Source: Nocardioidaceae bacterium (GTDB lineage Bacteria > Actinomycetota > Actinomycetes > Propionibacteriales > Nocardioidaceae). From it: a stretch of DNA of 19,800 bases. Below, one piece after another: positions 8,361 through 16,441 of this stretch (positions are counted from its first letter, which is position 1; every line of letters begins with the position of its first letter). Both the position numbers and the translations under genes were made by a program. The stretch covers positions 1 through 19,800 of the forward strand of contig JACCZI010000217.1 of NCBI GenBank assembly GCA_013696015.1, in the 5' to 3' direction. A model generated the notes under the pieces. That model was not told where the DNA came from, did no database searches, and saw nothing but the letters and a program-made list of their open reading frames with translations.

Positions 8361-8792
8361 ATGTTCCTGGGAAGCCACACTCCCCGCCTTGACGAGAAGG
8401 GCCGGCTGATCCTGCCGGCGAAGTTCCGTGACGAGCTGCAGGGGGGTCTAGTGATCACCAAAGGTCAGGACCGCTGCCTCTACGTCTGGACCCGATCCGG
8501 TTTCGAGGAGATGACGTCCCGGCTGCGGCAGACCCCGTTCACGCACAAGGGCACCCGTGACTTCCTGCGGATCTTGTTCTCCGGCGCCTCCGACGAGATC
8601 CCCGACAAACAGGGCCGCATCACGATCCCACCGATGCTGCGCGAGTACGCCCGCCTCGGGCGCGACTGCGTCGTCATCGGGGCCATGGACCGGGTGGAGA
8701 TCTGGGACGCCGCGGCATGGCAGGGCTACGCCGACTCGCAGGAGGACGCGTTCTCGCAGATGTCGGAGGAGGTGATGCCCGGAGTGCTCTGA
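8361..8792 (+). CDS. mraZ: Transcriptional regulator MraZ
   Basis: 143 residues, the standard length. The two SpoVT/AbrB-like half-domains are visible as DEKGRLILPAKFRDEL (11-26) and DKQGRITIPPMLREYA (82-97), each with the DxxGR pattern. The ATG at 8361 follows GGAGGT (8347-8352) with an 8-nt spacer, and the protein starts with the typical MFLGSHTPRLDEKGR. MraZ is a DNA-binding repressor of its own promoter and of the downstream division and wall genes. The box array directly upstream supports autoregulation. The next gene starts 150 nt downstream, a larger gap than at any later junction in the cluster. Confidence 0.97.
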   Translation: MFLGSHTPRLDEKGRLILPAKFRDELQGGLVITKGQDRCLYVWTRSGFEEMTSRLRQTPFTHKGTRDFLRILFSGASDEIPDKQGRITIPPMLREYARLGRDCVVIGAMDRVEIWDAAAWQGYADSQEDAFSQMSEEVMPGVL

Positions 8793-8805
8793 GGCGCAGT
8801 CTCCT

Positions 8806-8820
8806 CCGCACGCCGTGCGG
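8806..8820 (+). terminator. GC-rich hairpin 13 nt after the mraZ stop
   Basis: CCGCAC (8806-8811) pairs perfectly with GTGCGG (8815-8820) around a 3-nt loop. There is no T-run. It may act as a partial terminator or an mRNA 3'-end stabiliser that lowers expression of the downstream cluster relative to mraZ. The function is inferred from position only. Confidence 0.3.
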
Positions 8821-8850
8821 TGAGGTCTCCGCTCCGCTCTTGAACGTCTC

Positions 8851-8874
8851 CTGGCGCACCTTCCCCGGTGCCAG
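8851..8874 (+). other. Second bulged hairpin in the mraZ to rsmH gap
   Basis: CTGG and CACC (8851-8854, 8857-8860) can pair with GGTG and CCAG (8867-8870, 8871-8874), with a two-base CG bulge and a 6-nt loop. Together with the hairpin at 8806-8820 it makes this 150-nt gap the most structured leader in the cluster. No promoter with both hexamers was seen here. Confidence 0.25.
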
Positions 8875-8942
8875 GCGACCGAGCGCCCTGCGAGGCGCAG
8901 CGGAGGGAGCCCTGACCGAACGAATCCGCCGACAGGGGAGAC

Positions 8943-9146
8943 ATGACAGGGGTCGACATGAGTAACGAGGCCGGCAAGGCGACGCCGGAGCTCGGGTATC
9001 GGCTCGAACCGGGGGCCGGAGCACACTCCTACGCCGGCAAGCGGGTCCGCCACGAGGTTCGCGACGGCGCCGCAGTGGTGATGTTCTCCCTGCTCGCCTC
9101 GGTCGGGGTCGTCGCGGTGATGACACTGCTCACCCGGACCGGCTGA
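8943..9146 (+). CDS. Small single-pass membrane protein of unknown function between mraZ and rsmH
   Basis: 67 residues. The N-terminal two thirds is hydrophilic and contains a basic patch (GKRVRHEVRDGA). One hydrophobic helix, about residues 45-64 (VVMFSLLASVGVVAVMTLL), lies close to the C-terminus, so it looks tail-anchored with the N-terminus in the cytoplasm. I do not recognise the family. Two starts are possible: ATG 8943 (GGGG at 8935-8938) and ATG 8958 (AGGGG at 8948-8952, 5-nt spacer); the longer is given, and the shorter would be 62 residues. The stop is 5 nt before the rsmH GTG, so it is probably translated with rsmH. Its position inside the dcw cluster suggests a division or envelope role, but that is inference from neighbours. 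It does not look like FtsL, which is present further on. Confidence 0.75.
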   Translation: MTGVDMSNEAGKATPELGYRLEPGAGAHSYAGKRVRHEVRDGAAVVMFSLLASVGVVAVMTLLTRTG

Positions 9147-9154
9147 GTGCTGTG

Positions 9155-10108
9155 ATGGTCCAGCCGGTCCACATCCCGGTCCTGGTGGACCGGGTCGTTG
9201 CGCTGCTGAGCCCGGTCCTGCAGGTTCCCGGGTCGGTGCTGGTCGACGCCACGATCGGGCTCGGCGGACATGCCGAGGCGATCCTCGAGCGGTGCCCGGC
9301 GGCGCACGTCGTGGGGGTGGACCGGGACCGCCAGGCCCTGGACCGAGCCCACAGCAGACTCGAACCCTGGGCCGACCGGGTCACGTTGGTCCACGCGGTC
9401 TACGACCGCCTCGGCGAGGTCGTGTCCGACCTGGGGCGCAGCTGCGTCGAAGCCGTCCTGTTCGACCTGGGGGTCTCATCAATGCAGCTCGACGAGTCGG
9501 GGCGCGGCTTCGCGTACGCCAACGACGCACCGCTGGATATGCGCATGGACCAGTCGCAGGGGCCGACCGCCGCCGACGTCCTCAATACCTACTCGCAGGC
9601 CGAGCTGGCGCGGGTGCTGCGTAGCTACGGCGAAGAGCGCTTCGCCGGCCGCATCGCCGCCGCAGTAGTTCGGGCACGCGCGAACCGGCAGCTTCACTCC
9701 AGCGCCGAGCTCGTTGCCCTGGTACGCGACGCCGTTCCGGCCGCGGCCCGTCGCACGGGTGGGCATCCGGCCAAGCGCACCTTTCAGGCGCTGCGGATCG
9801 AGGTCAACCAGGAGCTCGCCGCGCTCCGCCGGGCGCTGCCAGCGGCCATCCACTCGGTGTGCGTCGGAGGACGGCTGGTCGTGCTGGCCTACCACTCCCT
9901 CGAGGACCGGCTGATCAAGCGGGAGCTGGTCAGCCGGTCTCGGAGCCAGGTCCCCGTCGACCTGCCGGTCGTGCCGGCCGGCAGTGAGCCTGAGTTCGCC
10001 CTCTTGACCCGCGCTGCCGAGAAGGCCTCTGAGGACGAGATCGCGCGCAACCCCCGCGCCCGGTCGGTCCGGCTGCGCGCCGTCGAGCGGGTCAGGGCAG
10101 CGGCGTGA
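9155..10108 (+). CDS. rsmH: 16S rRNA (cytosine(1402)-N(4))-methyltransferase
   Basis: 317 residues. Family motifs in order are HIPVLVDRVV (6-15), the SAM-binding loop VDATIGLGGHAEAIL (30-44), VGVDRDRQAL (53-62), FDLGVSSMQLD (103-113) followed by GRGFAYANDAPLDMRMD, then KRTFQALRIEVNQEL and LAYHSLEDRLIKREL. The enzyme methylates N4 of C1402 in the decoding centre of 16S rRNA, using S-adenosylmethionine. Start: ATG 9155 is chosen; the codon before it (GTG 9152) is an equal alternative. Neither has a clear Shine-Dalgarno sequence, so translation probably depends on coupling to the small gene that ends at 9146. The older name is mraW. Confidence 0.96.
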   Translation: MVQPVHIPVLVDRVVALLSPVLQVPGSVLVDATIGLGGHAEAILERCPAAHVVGVDRDRQALDRAHSRLEPWADRVTLVHAVYDRLGEVVSDLGRSCVEAVLFDLGVSSMQLDESGRGFAYANDAPLDMRMDQSQGPTAADVLNTYSQAELARVLRSYGEERFAGRIAAAVVRARANRQLHSSAELVALVRDAVPAAARRTGGHPAKRTFQALRIEVNQELAALRRALPAAIHSVCVGGRLVVLAYHSLEDRLIKRELVSRSRSQVPVDLPVVPAGSEPEFALLTRAAEKASEDEIARNPRARSVRLRAVERVRAAA

Positions 10109-10140
10109 GCAGCGTGAGCGGTGCGAGCAGAGGTGGTGGG

Positions 10141-10701
10141 ATGCGCCGCAGCGCCGTCGGGCGTCCCCAGTCGCCACCGGCTCTGGTGCGCGCGCCGCTC
10201 GAGGTCGTCCCCCCGTACGCCAGGACGCACACCCGGCCCGCGTTCGCGGTCTTCGTCGTGGCGGTGATGGCGGCCGGCCTCGTCGGCCTGCTGCTGCTGA
10301 ACATTCGCATGCAGAACGCCGCGTTCGTGCTGGCCAGGCTGGACGCCCAGGCCCAGGATCTCCACGTGCGCCAGCAGGCCCTCGACCTGGAGGTGGACCG
10401 GCTGGGCGGCCCCGAGGAGCTCGCCCGAAAGGCCAGCGCGCAGGGCATGGTCCCGAACACCAATCCGGTGTTCCTCGACATGAGTCGCGGAGGCACGGTC
10501 ATCGGCACGCCGACACCGGCGCAGGCCGGGTCAGGACTGACGGCGTTCCTCCCGGCGGTGGAACCGGCTCGCCAACCGCGCGCGGAACCCGAGCCGAAGA
10601 GCAGCGAGCCGGACGCCGGCCGCGGACCTCAGGGCGGACCTTCCCAGGGCGGGCCTTCCCAGGGCGGGCGCAGCGGCGGACAGAGCGGCGGACCGCGGTG
10701 A
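10141..10701 (+). CDS. ftsL: Cell division protein FtsL-like (bitopic, coiled coil)
   Basis: 186 residues. A cytoplasmic basic and proline-containing tail (1-33) precedes one membrane helix (about 34-54, FAVFVVAVMAAGLVGLLLLN), followed by a periplasmic-side coiled coil (about 58-100, ARLDAQAQDLHVRQQALDLEVDRL). This is the FtsL/DivIC layout, and the position between rsmH and ftsI fits FtsL. The protein would scaffold FtsQ, DivIC/FtsB and the FtsWI synthase. The ATG at 10141 is chosen because GAGGTGG lies just upstream; a GTG at 10105 overlapping the rsmH stop (GTGA) would add 12 residues of Ser/Gly-rich sequence and cannot be excluded. The C-terminal 60 residues are a Pro/Gln/Gly-rich tail, unusual for the family and partly made by a DNA tandem repeat. 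Confidence 0.85.
   Translation: MRRSAVGRPQSPPALVRAPLEVVPPYARTHTRPAFAVFVVAVMAAGLVGLLLLNIRMQNAAFVLARLDAQAQDLHVRQQALDLEVDRLGGPEELARKASAQGMVPNTNPVFLDMSRGGTVIGTPTPAQAGSGLTAFLPAVEPARQPRAEPEPKSSEPDAGRGPQGGPSQGGPSQGGRSGGQSGGPR
10630..10669 (+). repeat. 15-bp tandem repeat inside ftsL
   Basis: Unit CAGGGCGGGCCTTCC: copy 1 at 10630-10644 (one mismatch), copy 2 at 10645-10659, and a partial copy at 10660-10669. The unit is a multiple of three and encodes QGGPS, so copy number changes would lengthen or shorten the FtsL tail without a frameshift. Confidence 0.8.
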
Positions 10702-12446
10702 GTCCCGTGGACCGGGTGCGCCGCAGCACCGTGCGGATGCGCGTGTGCTTGCTGGCCATCGCATTCGTGCTGTCGTTGTTCGCGGCGCGGCTGTTCCAGC
10801 TGCAGGGGCTGGACGTGAATGCCTACGCGTCGATGGCGACCGACGAGGGCTCGCAGACGGTGACACTTCATGCACCGCGCGGGGCGATCCTCGACCGCTT
10901 CGGGGTGGAGATGGCGGCAACGGTGGAAGCGGTCGCGCTCACGGCCGACCCTACGATGACCGCTGACCAGGCCCCGGCCATCGCCGCGGTCCTCACCCGA
11001 CATCTCGGGATCGACTACTTCACCACGGTCACCAAGCTCCGCACGCCGCAGACGCGCTTCGTCTATCTCGCACGTCGGGTGCCGGCATGGCGTGCGGATG
11101 CGGTCACGACCGACCTGCGGGAGGCCCGGCTGCCGGGCGTCTTCACCGAGCGCGACCCGCTGCGCAGCTACCCCGGCCACGACGTCGCCGCGAACCTGAT
11201 CGGTTTCGTGGGGCACGACGGTGCCGGCCTCGCCGGCCTCGAGCAGCAGTACGACGACCTGCTGTCCGGCGCCGACGGGCAGGCGACATACGTCGTGTCG
11301 CCGGCGGGCGAACGCATCCCCCTCGCCGCCGCCTCGATCCAGGACCCAGCACCGGGCGTGAGTCTCCAGACCACCATCGACCGCGACGTGCAGTGGTACG
11401 CCGACCAGCGGCTGGAGCAGGCGGTAGCGGAGACCGGTTCGGACTGGGGGGCCGCGGTCACCCTCGACGTGGGGACCGGACAAGTCGTCCAATTCTCCCA
11501 ATACCCGACGTTCGACCCGAATGACGCCTCCGACCTTCGCCGGCAGACCTTGTCGGTCCGTGGCGTGCAGAACGTCTACGAGCCGGGCAGCGTGCAGAAG
11601 GTGCTCACGTTCTCGGCACTCGCCGACGCGGGCGAGGTCACCCCTCGTACACGCATCAAGGTCCCGGGTGCCCTGTGGATCGACGGCCACGAGGTGAACG
11701 ACGACTGGGAGCACGGCATGATCCACCTCACCGCTACCGGAGCACTGGCCAAGTCGTCGAACCTGGGCACCGTCTTGGCGTCGCGCCGGCTCTCAGACAA
11801 GCAGCTGTACGAGGCGCTGCGCTCGTTTGGCCTCGGTGCGGCGACCGGGGTAGGTCTGCCCGGTGAGTCCCGTGGCATCCTGCCCGAGCCGGAGGGGTGG
11901 GCCGACATCAACCATGCCACGATCGCCTTCGGGCAGGGCATCTCCGTCACCGTGCTGCAGATGGCCGCTGCCGTGTCGGCGGTGGCCAACGGGGGAACCT
12001 ACGTCCAGCCGACGCTGGTGTCCGGGTTCGTCCAGCCAGACGGTTCGGTCACGCCCGCGCCCGAGCCAGCCACCTGGCAGGCCGTCAGCGAGCGGGCGGC
12101 GGGGATGGTGGCCCAGATGATGGAGGCGGTGACGGTGGAGGGCGGCACGGCTCCACTGGCCGCGATCCCCGGCTATCGCGTGGCGGGCAAGACCGGCACC
12201 GCCGAGCGGGTGGACCCGGAGACAGGGCAGTATGTCGAGGGCCAGCGGACGGTCTCGTTCGCCGGCTTCGCGCCCGCCGATGAGCCCCGCTTCATGACCT
12301 ACGTCGTTCTCGACAACCCCAAGGGCGACTTCTACGGCGGCACGGCGGCAGCGCCGGTGTTCCACGACGTGATGTCGATGCTGCTGCAGCGCTACGGCGT
12401 GCCACCCACCGGGGCAAAGCCGCCCGACGACAAGCTGGAATGGTGA
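10698..12446 (+). CDS. ftsI: Septal peptidoglycan transpeptidase FtsI (PBP3, class B PBP)
   Basis: 582 residues. There is a short cytoplasmic basic N-terminus, one membrane anchor (about 14-32), a PBP dimerisation/pedestal region beginning at APRGAILDRFG, and a C-terminal transpeptidase domain. Active-site motifs are SVQK (S298, K301, within EPGSVQKV), SSN (353-355) and KTGTAE (498-503). The enzyme cross-links stem peptides at the septum, is a beta-lactam target, and works with FtsW. The GTG at 10698 overlaps the ftsL stop as GTGA, indicating coupled translation; a GTG at 10707 is the alternative. No PASTA domain is present, and the protein ends soon after the transpeptidase domain. Confidence 0.96.
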   Translation: MSPVDRVRRSTVRMRVCLLAIAFVLSLFAARLFQLQGLDVNAYASMATDEGSQTVTLHAPRGAILDRFGVEMAATVEAVALTADPTMTADQAPAIAAVLTRHLGIDYFTTVTKLRTPQTRFVYLARRVPAWRADAVTTDLREARLPGVFTERDPLRSYPGHDVAANLIGFVGHDGAGLAGLEQQYDDLLSGADGQATYVVSPAGERIPLAAASIQDPAPGVSLQTTIDRDVQWYADQRLEQAVAETGSDWGAAVTLDVGTGQVVQFSQYPTFDPNDASDLRRQTLSVRGVQNVYEPGSVQKVLTFSALADAGEVTPRTRIKVPGALWIDGHEVNDDWEHGMIHLTATGALAKSSNLGTVLASRRLSDKQLYEALRSFGLGAATGVGLPGESRGILPEPEGWADINHATIAFGQGISVTVLQMAAAVSAVANGGTYVQPTLVSGFVQPDGSVTPAPEPATWQAVSERAAGMVAQMMEAVTVEGGTAPLAAIPGYRVAGKTGTAERVDPETGQYVEGQRTVSFAGFAPADEPRFMTYVVLDNPKGDFYGGTAAAPVFHDVMSMLLQRYGVPPTGAKPPDDKLEW

Positions 12447-12465
12447 GCGCAGGTAACCTCGGCCG

Positions 12466-13986
12466 GTGTCGTCCCGGCCAGCCGTGACCTCGCGACCCCT
12501 GCGGGTCACACCGCTGTCGCTTTCGACGGTCGCGGAAGCACTCGACGTCGCGGACCCTGGCGGTGGAGGGCAGGTCACGGGCGTGGCGCTGAACGCGGCG
12601 CGGATCGAACCCGGCGACCTGTACGCCGCGCTGCCGGGCGCTCGGGTACACGGGGCGGACTTCAGCGGTCAGGCGGCGGCCGCGGGCGCCGCCGCGGTGC
12701 TGACCGACGTCGCGGGAAGCGAGCGGTCGGCAGCGACCGGTCTGCCGGTCCTTGTCGCGGAACGGCCGCGACACCTGCGCGGTGAGTTGTCGGCGCTGAT
12801 CTACGGCCACCCCGCCGAGCGCCTCACGACGCTGGGGGTCACCGGGACGGCCGGCAAGACGACGACGACCCACCTGGCCGAGTCCGCGATCGGCGCAGCC
12901 GGGCTCGTCCCCGCTGTCGTGGGAACCAACGGCACCCGGGTGGCCGGACAGCCCGTCCCCAGCGCGTTGACCACCCCTGAGGCACCCGACCTGCACGCCC
13001 TGTTCGCCGTCATGGTCGAGCATGACGTCGACGTGTGCGCGATGGAGGTGTCGAGCCACGCCCTCGTCCAGGGCCGCGTTGACGGTCTTCGTTTCGACGT
13101 CGCCGTGTTCATGAACCTCGGGCACGACCACCTCGACTTCCACACCGACGTCGAGGACTACTTCGCGGCGAAGGCGACGCTCTTCTCTCCGCAACGCACT
13201 CGGCGGGCAGTGGTCAACATCGACGACCCGTACGGCCGCCGGCTGGCCGCCGCGGTCGACGTCCCGATCTCGACGTTCTCCGCCGGCGGCGCCGACGCGG
13301 ACTGGCGGGCGGTGGAGGTCGACGCCACCGCGATGGGCACGCGCTTCGTCGTCGTCACTCCGCAGGGCGTTCGGCACCGGACCTCGCTGCGCCTGCCGGG
13401 GGCGTTCAACGTCTCGAACGCCCTGGCGACCGTCGCAGGCCTGGCGCAAGCTGGGCTGCCCGTAGCGGCGCTGGTGGCGGGAGTCGCGGACACAGCTGGG
13501 GTCGCCGGCCGGATGCAGCGCATCGATCTGGGGCAGGACTTCGGCGCTGTCGTCGACTACGCGCACAAACCCGAGGCTCTGACCGCTGTCCTGGGTGCCC
13601 TCCGCGACGTGACCCCCGGCCGGCTGCTCCTCGTCCTCGGAGCCGGAGGGGACCGTGACCGGGACAAGCGGCCGGTGATGGGTCGCATCGCCGCCGAGCG
13701 CGCGGACGTGCTGGTCGTCACCGACGACAACCCTCGAGGTGAGGAGCCGGGAGCGATCCGGACCGAGATCGTGGCCGGAACCCGACGTGGCGGTGCGGCG
13801 GTGCACGAGGTGCCGGACCGGATCGCCGCGATCGAGCTGGCCGTCGCAATGGCACAGCCGGGTGACTGCGTCGTGGTGGCCGGCAAGGGACACGAGACCG
13901 GCCAGGAGGTCGCTGGACAGGTGCTGCCGTTGGACGACCGGGCGATGCTCACCGCGGCGATCCGGCGGACGCTGGAGCCGCGATGA
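12466..13986 (+). CDS. murE: UDP-N-acetylmuramoyl-L-alanyl-D-glutamate--diaminopimelate ligase
   Basis: 506 residues in the three-domain Mur ligase fold. The P-loop is GTAGKT (127-132). The lysine expected to be carbamylated is K236 (YFAAKATLF). The C-terminal domain has DNPR (421-424), which in characterised MurE enzymes marks addition of diaminopimelate rather than lysine. The reaction joins DAP to UDP-MurNAc-L-Ala-D-Glu using ATP in the cytoplasm. The start is GTG 12466, 20 nt after the ftsI stop, with only a weak AGG-type ribosome binding site; residues 1-12 are not conserved-looking, so a slightly later start is possible. The stop overlaps the murF ATG. Confidence 0.96.
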   Translation: MSSRPAVTSRPLRVTPLSLSTVAEALDVADPGGGGQVTGVALNAARIEPGDLYAALPGARVHGADFSGQAAAAGAAAVLTDVAGSERSAATGLPVLVAERPRHLRGELSALIYGHPAERLTTLGVTGTAGKTTTTHLAESAIGAAGLVPAVVGTNGTRVAGQPVPSALTTPEAPDLHALFAVMVEHDVDVCAMEVSSHALVQGRVDGLRFDVAVFMNLGHDHLDFHTDVEDYFAAKATLFSPQRTRRAVVNIDDPYGRRLAAAVDVPISTFSAGGADADWRAVEVDATAMGTRFVVVTPQGVRHRTSLRLPGAFNVSNALATVAGLAQAGLPVAALVAGVADTAGVAGRMQRIDLGQDFGAVVDYAHKPEALTAVLGALRDVTPGRLLLVLGAGGDRDRDKRPVMGRIAAERADVLVVTDDNPRGEEPGAIRTEIVAGTRRGGAAVHEVPDRIAAIELAVAMAQPGDCVVVAGKGHETGQEVAGQVLPLDDRAMLTAAIRRTLEPR

Positions 13987-15380
13987 TCCCCATGACGCTG
14001 GCAGAGGTCGCCGCGTGCACGGACGGCGTGGTCGTGGGCGCCGATCCGAACACCGTCGTGACGGGGTTTGCTTCCGTGGACTCCAGGTCCGTGGCACCGC
14101 ACGGCCTGTTCGTCGCCGTTGCTGGGCAGCACATCGATGGCCACGAGTTCGCCCCGGCGGCGGTGGCCGGCGGGGCGGCCGGGTGTCTGGTGTCCCGGCC
14201 GGTCGACGCGCCGGCGGTCCACGTGGCCGACACCGTCGTGGCGCTCGGACGGTTGGCAGCCGAGCTGCGTACCCGGCTCACCGACTGCATGGTGGTTGCT
14301 ATCACCGGCTCCCAGGGCAAGACCAGCACCAAGGATCTCGTGCACCAGCTGCTGGCACGCCGAGGTGAGGCCGTGGCCTCGGCTGGGTCGTTCAACAACG
14401 AGATCGGCTTGCCGCTCACCGTCCTGCGAGCCACCGCGACAACCCGTTATCTGGTGCTCGAGATGGGGGCTCGGGCACCGGGTGACATCACCTACCTGTG
14501 CGACCTCGCCCGGCCGGACATCGGCCTGGTGCTCAACGTCGGCGTCGCCCATGTCGGCGAGTTCGGCACCCGAGCCGAGATCGCCAGGGCGAAGGGAGAG
14601 CTGGTCGAGTCGCTGCCGGTGACGGGGACGGCGGTGCTCAACCTCGACGACCCGCTGGTCGCGGCGATGGGGGGGCGCACCTCGGCCGAGGTGGTCACGT
14701 ACGGCGAGGACCCCCGGGCCGACGTACGCCTGGACCAAGTGTGCCTCGACGCGGGCGGCTACCCGGGGATGACCCTCTCCCACGGCGACGACCGCGCCGC
14801 GGTCACGCTGCGGTTGCTCGGTGAACACTCCGCCCGCAACGGGGTAGCAGCGGCTGCGGTCGCGTTGACGGCGGGCATGGCGTTGTCCGATGTCACCCGC
14901 GGGCTGTCCGAGGCTACGGCGACCTCGCGGTGGCGCATGGAACCTCACGAACGCCCGGACGGCGTCCTCGTGCTGAACGACGCCTACAATGCCAACCCGG
15001 ACTCGATGCTGGCGGCCCTCCGGACACTGGTGTCGGTCGGCCGCGGGAGACGTCGCACCGTTGCCGTCCTCGGCGAGATGCTGGAGCTCGGCGCCATGTC
15101 CGAGCGGGAGCACGCCGCCATCGGCCGGCTTGTCGCACAGCTCGGCGTCTCCCAACTGCTCGTGGTCGGCGAGAACGCTCGCGCGTTGCACGAGGCCGCG
15201 CGCGTCGACGGGTCGTGGGACTCCGAACCGGTGTTGGTCGCGGATGCGGACGCGGCCACGGACTGGCTGCATCACCACCTCCGTCCGCACGACGTGGTGC
15301 TCGTGAAGGCCTCGCGGGCCGTGGGGCTGGAGCGGGTCGCGGCCGCGCTCCTCACCGCGGGGCGGGGGGTGTCGCGTTGA
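13983..15380 (+). CDS. murF: UDP-N-acetylmuramoyl-tripeptide--D-alanyl-D-alanine ligase
   Basis: 465 residues. The order is an N-terminal UDP-binding domain (SVDSRSVAPHGLFVAVAG), the ATPase centre with P-loop GSQGKT (109-114) and SAGSFNNEIGLPLTVL, and a C-terminal domain with VLNDAYNANPDSM. The FNNEIG and AYNANP segments separate MurF from the other Mur ligases. It adds D-Ala-D-Ala to the UDP-MurNAc-tripeptide with ATP, the last soluble step before MraY. The ATG at 13983 overlaps the murE stop (ATGA), so translation is coupled. The stop overlaps the TTG start of mraY. Confidence 0.96.
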   Translation: MIPMTLAEVAACTDGVVVGADPNTVVTGFASVDSRSVAPHGLFVAVAGQHIDGHEFAPAAVAGGAAGCLVSRPVDAPAVHVADTVVALGRLAAELRTRLTDCMVVAITGSQGKTSTKDLVHQLLARRGEAVASAGSFNNEIGLPLTVLRATATTRYLVLEMGARAPGDITYLCDLARPDIGLVLNVGVAHVGEFGTRAEIARAKGELVESLPVTGTAVLNLDDPLVAAMGGRTSAEVVTYGEDPRADVRLDQVCLDAGGYPGMTLSHGDDRAAVTLRLLGEHSARNGVAAAAVALTAGMALSDVTRGLSEATATSRWRMEPHERPDGVLVLNDAYNANPDSMLAALRTLVSVGRGRRRTVAVLGEMLELGAMSEREHAAIGRLVAQLGVSQLLVVGENARALHEAARVDGSWDSEPVLVADADAATDWLHHHLRPHDVVLVKASRAVGLERVAAALLTAGRGVSR

Positions 15381-16441
15381 GGGCGATCCTGCTCGGCGGC
15401 GGCTTGGCGCTGCTCGGCACGCTGCTCGGGACCCGCTTCGCGATCCACGTCCTCGTCGCCAAGGGCTACGGACAGCTGATTCGCGACGACGGACCGACAT
15501 CGCACCACACCAAGCGCGGGACACCCACCATGGGCGGCCTCGTAATCGTGCTCTCGGTGCTGATGGCGTACGCCCTGGCCAAGATCATCACCCAGACGCC
15601 GCCGTCGGCCTCGACGCTGCTGCTGCTGTTCCTGTTCGCCGGCATGGGGCTGGTCGGGTTCCTCGACGACTACATCAAGATCTCCAAGCAGCGGAGCCTG
15701 GGGCTACGCAGCAAGACCAAGGCCGCAGGGCAGACGGTGATCGCGCTGGCCTTCGCCTGGCTGGCGCTGCGCTTCGAGGATTCTCGGGGGAACATGCCGA
15801 TCTCGTCGGCAATCTCCTTCACCCGCGACCTGCCCGGGTGGGAGCTGCCCACCGTGCTGGTGCTGGTGTGGGTACTGATCATGGTGGCCGGCACCAGCAA
15901 CGGCGTGAACCTCGCCGACGGCCTCGACGGCTTGGCGACCGGGTCGGCGGCGATGGTCTTCGGCGCCTACACGGTCGTGAACATCTGGCAGAACAATCAG
16001 TTCTGCGAGATCACCCCGGGTCCGAAATGCTACGAGGTCCGCGACCCGCTCGATCTTGCCGTCGTCGCAGCAGCGCTCACCGGCGCCTGCTTCGGGTTCT
16101 TGTGGTGGAACGCCGCCCCGGCGAAGATCATCCTCGGTGACACCGGCTCACTGTCGTTGGGTGGCGCGATGGCCGGCCTCGCGGTGATGACACGGACGGA
16201 CATGCTGCTGCTGGTGATCGGCGGCCTCTTCGTGGTCATCACGCTGTCGGTGATCGCCCAGGTCGGCTGGTTCAAGGCCACCCACGGCCAGCGCTTGTTC
16301 CGGATGGCGCCGCTGCACCATCACTTCGAGCTCAAGGGCTGGGCCGAGGTGACGATCGTGATCCGGTTCTGGATCATCTGCGGGCTGTGCGTCGCCGGCG
16401 GCCTCGGCGTGTTCTACGCAGAGTGGGTGGCCGGGGCGTGA
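15377..16441 (+). CDS. mraY: Phospho-N-acetylmuramoyl-pentapeptide transferase (lipid I synthase)
   Basis: 354 residues, about ten membrane helices. Family motifs are YGQLIRDDGPTSHHTKRGTP near the N-terminus, LDDYIK (96-101), NLADGLDG (178-185), LGDTGSLSLGG and the HHHFELKGW loop (314-322). Catalytic acidic residues are in the DDY and NLADGLDG loops. It transfers phospho-MurNAc-pentapeptide to undecaprenyl phosphate on the inner membrane face. The start is TTG 15377 overlapping the murF stop (TTGA); it yields MRAILLGGG, which agrees with actinobacterial MraY N-termini, and no in-frame ATG or GTG lies nearby upstream. A run of G at 15364-15369 may serve as ribosome binding site. Confidence 0.96.
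   Translation: MRAILLGGGLALLGTLLGTRFAIHVLVAKGYGQLIRDDGPTSHHTKRGTPTMGGLVIVLSVLMAYALAKIITQTPPSASTLLLLFLFAGMGLVGFLDDYIKISKQRSLGLRSKTKAAGQTVIALAFAWLALRFEDSRGNMPISSAISFTRDLPGWELPTVLVLVWVLIMVAGTSNGVNLADGLDGLATGSAAMVFGAYTVVNIWQNNQFCEITPGPKCYEVRDPLDLAVVAAALTGACFGFLWWNAAPAKIILGDTGSLSLGGAMAGLAVMTRTDMLLLVIGGLFVVITLSVIAQVGWFKATHGQRLFRMAPLHHHFELKGWAEVTIVIRFWIICGLCVAGGLGVFYAEWVAGA

Noticed and set aside
11580..11600. FtsI SxxK motif reads SVQK, with Gln instead of the common Phe or Met.
   Set aside because: The middle positions vary among actinobacterial class B PBPs, and the Ser, Lys, SSN and KTG residues are all present, so this is not a sign of inactivity.
12292..15524. Very long open frames on the minus strand opposite murE and murF (about 600 and 655 codons).
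   Set aside because: They lie antisense to genes with complete Mur ligase motifs. Their translations are Arg/Pro/His-rich without recognisable domains, as expected of stop-poor frames in high-GC coding DNA.
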